Assembly (NCBI GenBank): GCA_016935295.1
Contig: JAFGRF010000199.1
Location: 1-8,202, forward strand
Reading direction: 5' to 3'
Source of the DNA: Caldifarciminota bacterium
GTDB taxonomy: Bacteria; Hydrothermota; Tepidihabitantia; Tepidihabitantales; Tepidihabitantaceae
Length of the DNA: 8,202 nucleotides
Of this stretch, positions 1-5,971 are shown piece by piece. The notes beneath the pieces were generated by a model, which saw only the letters and a program-made list of their open reading frames with translations, was not told the DNA's origin and ran no database searches. A program made the translations under genes and the position numbers. Position 1 is the first letter of the stretch. Each line of letters starts with the position of its first letter.

Positions 1-117
1 CCTCGACCACCGCGTCGTCAGAAGAGAACCCCCTATGACGTCTTCGCTGCGGTTTAGGTATGACGGAATCGCTGCCGTTTGACAGCTCTGCGGCCACGTG
101 AGTAGGGCTGCGCCCGC
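1..117. other. Non-coding flank downstream of the PKD gene
   Basis: Apart from the tandem repeat, I see no gene here. A GGGC-TGC-GCCC mini-hairpin (105-115) directly follows the TAG stop but has a 4-bp stem and no U-run, so it is not convincing as a terminator. Short plus-strand frames run off the left edge and stop at 57, 82 and 101. They are too short to judge. Confidence 0.5.
34..80. repeat. Imperfect tandem repeat, two 22-bp copies at 25-bp period
   Basis: Copies at 34-55 and 59-80 both read TATGACG, four bases, CGCTGC, one base, GTTT. They match at 18 of 22 positions; the differences are three adjacent central bases and one later base. The pair lies in the non-coding stretch downstream of the PKD gene. 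No protein with recognisable features spans it in either direction: the plus-strand frames end within or shortly after the copies. Confidence 0.65.
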
Positions 118-1104
118 CTACTTCAGCGAATCTCTGACGGTCAGAACGTGAGACGCGGACCAGTCCGACATCAGGCCTTTGATGTCCATTGCCCTGGCCC
201 GGACCGGGAACTGACCCGCTGAGGTCCACGAATGAATCATTCCGACCTCAGTGCTCTCCGCGACCGGCGTGCTCCAGGCCGACGTGTCGCCATCGCCCCA
301 GTCGAACTGGAACAGCACGCTGTCGCCATCGGGGTCGGCACCTGCTGTCGAGAACTCGTACATCGAGTCGACAAAGCCGGTGTCCGGCCCGACCGGCACC
401 AGAGGGATCCCCGGCGGCAGGTCGGTGCTGTCTTCGATAACAACCATGATGTGGACATTTGACCACTCGGAGATCAGACCTTCCTGGTCTCGGGCCCTGG
501 CGATCACGGAGTATTCCCCGACCTGAAACCAGGAGTGCGGCATCGTGACCGAGGCGCTTTCACGAACCGTCCTGCTCCAATCTGAAGTATCGCCGTCGCC
601 CCATCCGAACTGCAACTGGACACTGTCACCATTCGGGTCCCCGGCCGAGGCCGAGAACTCATAGGTCAGATGGAAATAGCCGGTGTCCGGGCCGGATGGG
701 GTCGACGGAATCCCCGGCGGCACATTGACCGTGTCGGCGATGGCGATGGCGTGCCAGTTGGACCAGCCCGAGACCGCGCCCTTCTCATCCCTGGCCTGGG
801 CCGATACTCTGAAGTCGCCTGCCGCCGGCCAGACATAGGTCAGCGTCATCGTGTCGCCGGATCTGAACAAATCGCTCCAGTCCGACGTATCGCCGTTGTC
901 CCAGTCAACCCGCACGGAGACACGGTCGTAGTCGGTGTCGCTCGCCGTGACCTTGAACGGACAGCTCACTCCCACCTTGCTGATTGCGGGCCCGCTCGGA
1001 GGTGGCGGCGTGGTTGGGCTGGAATTGGTCGAACAGCGTGTCATCGCCAGGCAAATCACCGCAGCGCTGGCTACGGCCAGAATCCTGATTTCGCATCTAG
1101 TCAT
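118..1104 (-). CDS. Exported protein with three PKD-like repeats
   Basis: A 328-residue secreted or surface protein. A signal-peptide-like N-terminus (about 1-22: IRILAVASAAVICLA) is followed by a Ser/Thr/Pro-rich linker with PPPPSG (33-38) and three repeats of roughly 90-95 residues (about 39-124, 129-224, 230-325). Each repeat carries a PKD-like core: DWDNGDTSDWS (67-77), GWGDGDTSDWS (167-177), DWGDGDTSAWS (268-278). Each core is followed by a YVW or HSW strand, an AGDF/VGEY/AGQF turn and ending ARD or AMD plus a G-x-x-S-x-W-S block. Linkers PPGIP...GPDTG (129-142, 230-243) precede repeats 2 and 3. PKD folds are usually extracellular interaction modules; the specific role is unknown. Cys18 and Cys24 lack a good lipobox (Ile and Arg at -1). 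Start: ATG 1102-1104 is favoured by the promoter position; the alternative TTG 1108-1110, two codons longer, has GAGG 8 nt upstream. TAG stop at 118-120. Separately transcribed from the Tad operon. Confidence 0.88.
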   Translation of the reverse strand: MTRCEIRILAVASAAVICLAMTRCSTNSSPTTPPPPSGPAISKVGVSCPFKVTASDTDYDRVSVRVDWDNGDTSDWSDLFRSGDTMTLTYVWPAAGDFRVSAQARDEKGAVSGWSNWHAIAIADTVNVPPGIPSTPSGPDTGYFHLTYEFSASAGDPNGDSVQLQFGWGDGDTSDWSRTVRESASVTMPHSWFQVGEYSVIARARDQEGLISEWSNVHIMVVIEDSTDLPPGIPLVPVGPDTGFVDSMYEFSTAGADPDGDSVLFQFDWGDGDTSAWSTPVAESTEVGMIHSWTSAGQFPVRARAMDIKGLMSDWSASHVLTVRDSLK

Positions 1105-1110
1105 GCTCAA

Positions 1111-1138
1111 ATGTTAGGCCTCACCGACCGCTTGTCAA
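1111..1138 (-). promoter_or_regulatory. Sigma-70-type promoter for the PKD-repeat gene
   Basis: On the minus strand a perfect -35 box TTGACA (1133-1138) is followed by a 16-nt spacer and TAACAT (1111-1116), a 4/6 match to TATAAT that also fits TANNNT. It lies in the 85-nt gap after the operon's last gene. The predicted transcription start (about 6-8 nt past the -10 box) falls at about 1103-1105, on the ATG at 1102-1104. No intrinsic terminator with a U-run is visible between 1196 and 1139, so operon read-through is also possible. Confidence 0.6.
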
Positions 1139-1195
1139 TTCTGCGGGCGCTTCCGGGTGCTACCGCCGACCCAATCTTCCGCAGCCGCAGGGCAC

Positions 1196-2716
1196 CTAGC
1201 GGACCGACTGGATGGTCCAGAGACCGCCGTGCCCATCGGGCAGCAGCTTGACCGGCTGCACGACAGCCTTGGTCGGCCATACACGCAGGACTCTGCTTAT
1301 CACGCTGTCCGTCGACGGCTCGTTGATCTCATCGCCATCGTAGAACGCCAGCGCGCCCGACCTGGCAGCAGCAGGTATCGAATCGGTCCCGTACGTGAGT
1401 TCGCGAACCGAACGCAGCTTCCAGGAGTAGGACTGGCCCAGCAGCATGGTGAAATAGTCCAGCCGGCGCGCCGACACCACGGTGACATCGGCATTGCCGC
1501 TCTCGACCAGATGCTTCAGTGCATCGGCAATCGGTGCGTAGGCGGCAGCTCGAACCTTGTCGCGTCGAGCGATACGGACCGCGCGTGCGAGCTCCTGCGG
1601 GCTCAGGGTACTGAGCGCGACCGCTGCCGACAGCCCCAATGCCAGGACGAACCGACGCGGCGCACGACCGCTGAAGAAAAGAAAGGGCGCAGAGGTCGAA
1701 AGCAGCACCAGCAGAACGGCGGAAGGATACTGGAACCTCCCCATCTGCACCACGCGACCGAACAACGAGATGACCCAGGAAGCGGCTATCGGCAGCAGCA
1801 GCGCGAGAGCCACGATTGCCGCCAGCAGCCACGCCGGGTAGTCAGATCGTTTCTCGGTGCTCGACTGCTGGACCGGATGCGGCCGAGCACAACGCCGCAC
1901 CCAGACCCCAAGCCCGATGAGACCAACCAGCAACGGGACAGCACCGGTCACATCAATGATCTCGGCGGGCATGCCCGTCCAGAAGCCGCCGCCGATCTTC
2001 GTAGAAATGCCGGAAGCGACCCGGTAGTAGGATGTCAGGTGCAGGGAGTACAGCCAGTCACCGGTCATGGCTTGGTCAAAGACAACCCAGATGAGCGGCG
2101 CCGAGAACGGAAGCAACGACAGCAGGTTGAACCGTCGTCTGGCCAGGTATATCCAGAGCAGGGGAATCGGGGCCAGCGGCCAGGCCTCCGGGCGCAACAG
2201 ACAGGCAGCGAAGACGATGAATGTTGCCAGGCGCAACCGGCCGCCGGCAAGAGCGACTAGCGCCGAGAGCACGAGCGCTACGTGGAAGGGCTCGGTTCCG
2301 CCGACGAACGCCCAGCGCATCAGGCCGCCGCGGAAGGCGAACACGGTTGCAGCGGCTGTCAAACCGGGCCAGTAGCTCCCGGTTATTGTCCGGCCAAGAC
2401 GGACCAAAGCGGCCACGGCCAGGCCGACCATTGCACAGATCAAGACGTAGAACACCACACCGGACCCGAACAACCCGGAAAGGACGACCATCAGGGGTTT
2501 GGGCGTTTCCAGTTGAAGCCGGTAGTGCGCGCCCAGCAGGTTCAGCCACATGAGCTGGTAGGGCTGCTTGGGAGCGAGCAGTCGGTAGTCCAACCCCAAC
2601 ACTGCCGGCAGCCACAGGTAGAGGGCTCCGGACACAACGCCCGCCACGACCTCCGGCCTGCGTGCCAGCCTTCCTATCACACGGCGAGTGATTCCGGACG
2701 AACCCTCGGGCCTCAT
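1196..2716 (-). CDS. GT-C-like polytopic membrane protein 2
   Basis: A 506-residue integral membrane protein with a basic N-terminus (RRVIGRLARR, 11-20), about nine or ten hydrophobic helices between 23 and 365, and a soluble C-terminal domain (about 370-506). The block ACLLRPEAWPLAPIPLLWIY (171-190) and GRFQYPSAVLLVLL (326-339) resemble conserved loops of bacterial GT-C-type sugar transferases and related membrane proteins. I do not recognise a named family, and no complete catalytic signature is visible. A polar insertion (about 276-293) separates two helix groups. It starts at ATG 2714-2716 in a 4-nt ATGA overlap with the preceding gene and has no SD, so expression probably depends on coupling. 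It ends at TAG 1196-1198 and is the last gene of the operon. With its neighbour it probably forms a functional pair, for example in sugar transfer to an exported substrate (inference). Confidence 0.8.
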   Translation of the reverse strand: MRPEGSSGITRRVIGRLARRPEVVAGVVSGALYLWLPAVLGLDYRLLAPKQPYQLMWLNLLGAHYRLQLETPKPLMVVLSGLFGSGVVFYVLICAMVGLAVAALVRLGRTITGSYWPGLTAAATVFAFRGGLMRWAFVGGTEPFHVALVLSALVALAGGRLRLATFIVFAACLLRPEAWPLAPIPLLWIYLARRRFNLLSLLPFSAPLIWVVFDQAMTGDWLYSLHLTSYYRVASGISTKIGGGFWTGMPAEIIDVTGAVPLLVGLIGLGVWVRRCARPHPVQQSSTEKRSDYPAWLLAAIVALALLLPIAASWVISLFGRVVQMGRFQYPSAVLLVLLSTSAPFLFFSGRAPRRFVLALGLSAAVALSTLSPQELARAVRIARRDKVRAAAYAPIADALKHLVESGNADVTVVSARRLDYFTMLLGQSYSWKLRSVRELTYGTDSIPAAARSGALAFYDGDEINEPSTDSVISRVLRVWPTKAVVQPVKLLPDGHGGLWTIQSVR

Positions 2717-4197
2717 CTGTCGCGCGGGGCAGTATCCACCATCTGCGGTCGGCGCACAAAGACCTCAGCGAGCGAATCGGCGTATTCCCGACGCCAGTCG
2801 CCGGCCTCGCTGACAAGAACGGCGAGCGGGGTGCCGGGCTCAAGCAGCAGTGTCGCGATGTTGTAGCGGTCCACGACATCACGCCAGCCGGGCCTCGGCT
2901 TGAAGAGCCGGGAATGCGCCTCGATTGCCTCCGGGCTGAATCCGCCCTTGGCATCGAAGAAGAGCCTGCGGTCCGGCATGGCCCAAAGCAGATAGCCGCT
3001 CCATGTTTCGCGCACGAAGAGATTGTCAGGGCACCCGTTGTCCTCGACGTACCGGACGGCCGCCTCCGGGTACTGAGAGAAATCGAACTCCAATTCGGCC
3101 GGGGACACCCCGAGCCGCGCCGCGCCGGCGAGCACAAGCGGGATCGCGATTGCCCAGAACCAGCCGCCGGCAGCTTCGAAGGTCACGTCGAACTTCCGTA
3201 CGATGCCTACCCGTCCGAGCCTGGGTGCAAGGGCCGGCAACAGGGTCCGTCCGATAACAAGGACCGCGACCACACCGAAAAGCGGCATGTTGCGGCTGCT
3301 GATTCCGGCCGCGACGGCAGCCACCGACGCAAGCAGCACGACCGGAAAGCGCTGTCGCCGCAGGGTCAGCCCGCAAGCCACGAGAGCGACAATGCCGCCC
3401 CAGAGCACCGCTTCCCAGCCCGAGACGCCGGCCCACTCCGCGAGGCCCTGAAGCGTATGCAACCCGCGAACCGTTTCGAGCGGCATCATGAGCATCCGCC
3501 ACCCGTAGGGGTTGATGACCACCGCGAGGCAAGATGCTGCCAGGCAGGCGGTGAGAATCCAGCGGTCCCGCGCCGCGCGACACAAGGGCAGAAACAACAG
3601 AATCAGGAGAGGCCCCACCACGAATCCGGGGTGCAGGTTCGCCCAGAGGGCGACCATTGGCGGAATCAGCCAGATGAGACCACGCCTCCCCCGACCGGTA
3701 CCGGCATCGCCCAGAGTCCAGCCGGTGAGGATATAAAGCTCAAAGGCGAAGAACGCCACGGTGAACATCGCCGGCCGTCCGGACAGGTAGGCGGTGATTG
3801 TGGCCAGACCCAGACAGAGCACGGCGAAGTTCACCAGCATGTTCACGTTGTTGCGTTCCAGCAGCTTGTAGAGGAAGTAGAAAATGAAGCCGGCCACGAC
3901 CGCATTCAGGATTGCCGGGCCCGAAGGACCGACCCACCGATAGGCCGCGAACAGGAGCACCTGCGACAGCCAGGAGTAGTCGTAGCCGTAGCCGCTTTCG
4001 CCCGAGTAGTAGAAACGGCTGATGTCGGGAATCGCGCGGTGGGTGACTATCCACCGGCCGAGCGCCAGATGCCAGAGCGTATCGGGATTGCCGAGCCTGG
4101 CGAGCGTGGCGGCAAATGCGGCAATTGCCGCACAGCCTGCGGGATTCGGAAGGAAGGCGCGGACCAGGAACCTGCGCAGGCTAGGTCTGGGGCTCAG
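2713..4197 (-). CDS. GT-C-like polytopic membrane protein 1 (CTG start proposed)
   Basis: Integral membrane protein resembling GT-C glycosyltransferases that use lipid-linked sugars. The first in-frame ATG/GTG/TTG is GTG 3958-3960, but clear family sequence lies upstream of it: PDTLWHLALGRWIVTHRAIP then YDYSWLSQ. No ATG, GTG or TTG exists in frame from 3961 up to the TGA at 4381-4383. CTG at 4195-4197 forms a CTGA overlap with the pilin stop and gives 494 residues with a basic N-terminus (SLRRFLVR) before the first helix (about 19-35). D39 in DTLWHL fits the first-loop acidic residue of GT-C enzymes. Further family-like blocks: SGRPAMFT (139-146), ANLHPGFVVG (186-195), NPYGW (229-233), SSRNMPLFG (300-308), then a soluble C-terminal part with WSGYLLW (399-405) and RLFFDAKGG (411-419). 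Roughly nine to eleven membrane helices. The stop TGA overlaps the next ATG. Substrate is unknown; modification of the pilus or envelope glycans is inference. Confidence 0.82.
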   Translation of the reverse strand: MSPRPSLRRFLVRAFLPNPAGCAAIAAFAATLARLGNPDTLWHLALGRWIVTHRAIPDISRFYYSGESGYGYDYSWLSQVLLFAAYRWVGPSGPAILNAVVAGFIFYFLYKLLERNNVNMLVNFAVLCLGLATITAYLSGRPAMFTVAFFAFELYILTGWTLGDAGTGRGRRGLIWLIPPMVALWANLHPGFVVGPLLILLFLPLCRAARDRWILTACLAASCLAVVINPYGWRMLMMPLETVRGLHTLQGLAEWAGVSGWEAVLWGGIVALVACGLTLRRQRFPVVLLASVAAVAAGISSRNMPLFGVVAVLVIGRTLLPALAPRLGRVGIVRKFDVTFEAAGGWFWAIAIPLVLAGAARLGVSPAELEFDFSQYPEAAVRYVEDNGCPDNLFVRETWSGYLLWAMPDRRLFFDAKGGFSPEAIEAHSRLFKPRPGWRDVVDRYNIATLLLEPGTPLAVLVSEAGDWRREYADSLAEVFVRRPQMVDTAPRDR

Positions 4198-4355
4198 GGT
4201 ATCGGCAGCGTGACAACCAGGTAGATGCGGTGAAGATAGCTCTTGAGCAGCGCGGCAATCACCCGGGAGGCGGCGACGGCGGCAAGCGCAAGGGCGAGGG
4301 CGGCGACCACGTACTCCAGGGTCGTGACTGCGGTTTCGTCGCGGACGAGTCGCAT
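4194..4355 (-). CDS. flp: Flp-type (type IVb) prepilin-like small protein
   Basis: A 53-residue protein from ATG 4353-4355 with the Flp prepilin layout: a short charged leader (MRLVRDETA), then VTTLEY (10-15), an Ala/Leu/Val-rich helix (about 15-38) and a short tail ending TLPIP. Glu-Tyr at 14-15 matches the E5-Y6 pair of mature Flp pilins, and the length is right for Flp. The residue just before the mature start would be Ala9 rather than the usual Gly. The frame also stays open upstream to 4454 (TTG 4452-4454, ATG 4446-4448), giving 84-86 residues. That extension is encoded by the heptamer/hairpin repeat and I reject it. AGG (4366-4368) lies 10 nt before the ATG and 7 nt before an in-frame GTG (4356-4358), so the SD is weak. 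Its TGA overlaps the proposed CTG start of the next gene. It would be the assembled subunit or a minor pilin. Confidence 0.78.
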   Translation of the reverse strand: MRLVRDETAVTTLEYVVAALALALAAVAASRVIAALLKSYLHRIYLVVTLPIP

Positions 4356-4391
4356 CACCAGCCGGCCTGCCGGTGAAGCCTCAGGCTGCAG

Positions 4392-4443
4392 GCTCCAAGC
4401 CCCGGAGTCCGATGCTTGTGGCTTGTGGCTTGGGGCTTGGAGC
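4392..4443. repeat. 12-bp perfect inverted repeat (possible RNA hairpin) between the TPR gene and the pilin
   Basis: GCTCCAAGCCCC at 4392-4403 and its exact reverse complement GGGGCTTGGAGC at 4432-4443 flank a 28-nt loop. The structure lies between the stop of the TPR-like gene (4455) and the preferred pilin start (4355). There is no downstream U-run, so it does not look like an intrinsic terminator. It could be a processing or stability element in the mRNA, or simply a by-product of the repeat it contains. Confidence 0.7.
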
Positions 4444-4448
4444 TTCAT
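4414..4448. repeat. Heptanucleotide tandem repeat (GCTTGNG type)
   Basis: Plus-strand units are GCTTGTG (4414-4420), GCTTGTG (4421-4427), GCTTGGG (4428-4434), GCTTGGA (4435-4441) and a decayed GCTTCAT (4442-4448). On the minus strand this reads as a run of CAAGC heptamers. It is low-complexity filler of a kind that produces spurious peptides rich in K-P-Q-A and S-H-K-P when translated. It lies in the spacer upstream of the pilin and overlaps the right arm of the inverted repeat. Confidence 0.75.
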
Positions 4449-4454
4449 GCGCAA

Positions 4455-5090
4455 CTAGCGGCGGCGCCGCTCCAGCATCAGCGAAGCCCAGCGGTATTGC
4501 GGCGCATTTATGTCCAGGTAGTCGGCCCGCATCTTCTCAAGCAGAGCCACGGCCTGGTCCCGCTTGCCCTGTTTCAGCAGCACGAAGGCGTCGGCCGAAT
4601 CGGCACTGAACTGACGATTCAGTTCCCGCTCGGCAGCCGTGACAAGATGCTGAACGCCGGCGCGGTCCGCCTCGCCGAGACCGGCCAGAGCCTTCTTCCA
4701 GTAGTCGATCGCCAGGCCGAAGTTGCCGGGAAGACGCTTCTGGTAGTAGTACCTGCCCTGCCTGAGGTTCTGCGCGACCTCTCCGGGCATCGCATCGAGA
4801 CTGATCCTCTCCCACAATACGAATACCGGCGGCAGCGATTCCGGCTCCACCTGCGGTTTGGGGTGCCGTATCAGACCCGCCTTGGCGGCCAGTTCCGGCA
4901 GGAACTCCTTGCGCAGACTCGGCACGAAGGCGATGACCCCGGCAATCAACAGGAGTGCGAGCAAAGCTATGCCGGCCAGCCTGCCGATTCTGCCGGTCCG
5001 TTTCCTCGGAACCGGCTCCTCGATGGTCGCCAGTTCTCCGGATAGAGAGGAAGCGGACTCTATTTCTTCAAGGTCAGAATCTTCTATCAT
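4455..5090 (-). CDS. Membrane-anchored TPR-like protein in the tadD position
   Basis: Protein of 211 residues with one predicted membrane helix (about 39-57) preceded by an acidic N-terminus (1-25) and a basic patch (RKRTGRIGR, 29-37). That charge pattern predicts N-in topology with the remaining ~150 residues in the periplasm. The C-terminal part is helical and TPR-like: one unit near 108-138 (RQGRYYYQKRLPGNFGLAID then a W/K/A-rich helix), another near 164-195 (ADAFVLLKQGKRDQAVALLE). It starts at ATG 5088-5090 in a 4-nt ATGA overlap with tadC and ends at TAG 4455-4457. In classical Tad loci the gene after tadC is tadD, a TPR lipoprotein. This protein has no lipobox and looks inner-membrane anchored, so it may be a positional analogue rather than a true orthologue. 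I do not assign a gene symbol. Confidence 0.85.
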   Translation of the reverse strand: MIEDSDLEEIESASSLSGELATIEEPVPRKRTGRIGRLAGIALLALLLIAGVIAFVPSLRKEFLPELAAKAGLIRHPKPQVEPESLPPVFVLWERISLDAMPGEVAQNLRQGRYYYQKRLPGNFGLAIDYWKKALAGLGEADRAGVQHLVTAAERELNRQFSADSADAFVLLKQGKRDQAVALLEKMRADYLDINAPQYRWASLMLERRRR

Positions 5091-5962
5091 AGTACACTCG
5101 AGGCGCCCGACGCCACAAACTGGAAGTAGACCGGCCCAAGGACCATTATGAAAGTAGCCGGGAAGACGAAGACGAACAAGGGAAGCAGGATCTTGATCGG
5201 CAGCTCATGCGCCGCCTTCTCCGCCCGGTCGAACCGGCGTGAAAGCATGTCACCCGAGGCCGTCCTCAACACCGGCCCCATGCTGGCGCCGGTTTCCGTG
5301 GCCTGGATCACCACGTTGGCGAAAGTCGTGAAGTCAGGCAGGTCCACCTTGTGGGCCATTTCGCGCAGGGCCTCGACCCGCGTCTTGCCGACGTTCACGC
5401 TTCTGAGAAACGTCTGGAACCGCCAGATCAGAGGCCCGGGCTCGAGCACCTCGGTCAGCCTCAGTACGGCCGAGTCAAAGCCCATCCCGGCCTCCACCGA
5501 AAGAGCAAGGAGATCGAGGAAGGACGGCAGCGCCCTCAGGAAATCGTGCTCCTGCTTCCTCACTGCGGCCGACAGCCGCATATCAGGAAGCACGAGGCCC
5601 ATGAAGACAATGGCAAGCGCGATCAGCGTGTTCTGGGCCACCGCCACATAGAAGACCAGTGCGAACCCGATCGCGATCACCAGAACGCCGGCCTTGATGG
5701 CCAGGAACTCGTCGGCGCTCAGGTCGAATCGCAGGCCGGCCCGTTCGAGCTGGCGCGCGTATCGCTCCCTGAGTCCCAGCAACTGCAGGTGCTGCGCGTA
5801 GGCGGCGACCTGCCGGACCAGCGGACGCGTTGACTGCCAGAGCTCGGAGTTGCGCTCCTCCTTCTGCTCCTGGCTGTCAGCCTTCCGCTTCGACCGCTGC
5901 GAGAACCATCGGATGCCCAGAAAGGCCCCGACAACGATGAGTGCGAAGGCGGCGATTATCAT
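5087..5962 (-). CDS. tadC: TadC, second Tad pilus inner-membrane platform protein
   Basis: Second T2SSF-domain platform protein, expected to work with TadB and the TadA ATPase in the inner membrane. The 291-residue product has an N-terminal membrane helix (about 2-18), a basic/charged cytoplasmic stretch (20-85), two helices near 92-110 and 112-127, the T2SSF domain (about 140-270) and a final hydrophobic hairpin (about 257-282). Domain motifs include FLRALPSFLDLLALSVEAGM (141-160) and ANVVIQATETGASMGPVL (215-232), the TadC-type form of this fold. The start is ATG (5960-5962). It is preceded by AGGAGG (5966-5971), which overlaps the tadB stop, but with only 3 nt of spacing, shorter than usual. 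The stop TGA (5087-5089) overlaps the ATG of the next gene (ATGA), implying translational coupling. Confidence 0.95.
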   Translation of the reverse strand: MIIAAFALIVVGAFLGIRWFSQRSKRKADSQEQKEERNSELWQSTRPLVRQVAAYAQHLQLLGLRERYARQLERAGLRFDLSADEFLAIKAGVLVIAIGFALVFYVAVAQNTLIALAIVFMGLVLPDMRLSAAVRKQEHDFLRALPSFLDLLALSVEAGMGFDSAVLRLTEVLEPGPLIWRFQTFLRSVNVGKTRVEALREMAHKVDLPDFTTFANVVIQATETGASMGPVLRTASGDMLSRRFDRAEKAAHELPIKILLPLFVFVFPATFIMVLGPVYFQFVASGASSVL

Positions 5963-5965
5963 AAG

Positions 5966-5971
5966 CCTCCT
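5966..5971 (-). promoter_or_regulatory. Shine-Dalgarno of tadC overlapping the tadB stop codon
   Basis: The minus strand reads AGGAGG here, sharing bases with the TAG stop of tadB (5970-5972) and followed by CTT and the ATG of tadC. The motif is perfect but the 3-nt spacing is unusually short. A terminating ribosome would sit on this site, so coupled re-initiation is likely. Confidence 0.6.

Noticed and set aside
1139..1196. Possible intrinsic terminator after the operon
   Set aside because: Only weak stems are visible (a 5-bp GGTGC/GCACC pair with a long loop, and CTGCGG/CCGCAG), and no U-run follows.
1157..2260. Long plus-strand open frame (367 codons) opposite GT-C protein 2
   Set aside because: Antisense shadow: the product is rich in R, Q, P and D with no hydrophobic core or motif, while the minus-strand frame has clear membrane-helix periodicity and start/stop overlap with its neighbour.
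2914..4224. Long plus-strand open frame (436 codons) opposite GT-C protein 1
   Set aside because: It is antisense to a well-supported membrane protein. Its product is an R/E/P/G/H/Q-rich composition typical of shadow frames in GC-rich DNA, with no domain-like pattern.
4356..4454. N-terminal extension of the pilin from TTG 4454 or ATG 4448
   Set aside because: The extra residues are translated heptamer repeat and hairpin. The 53-residue form already has the full Flp length and layout.
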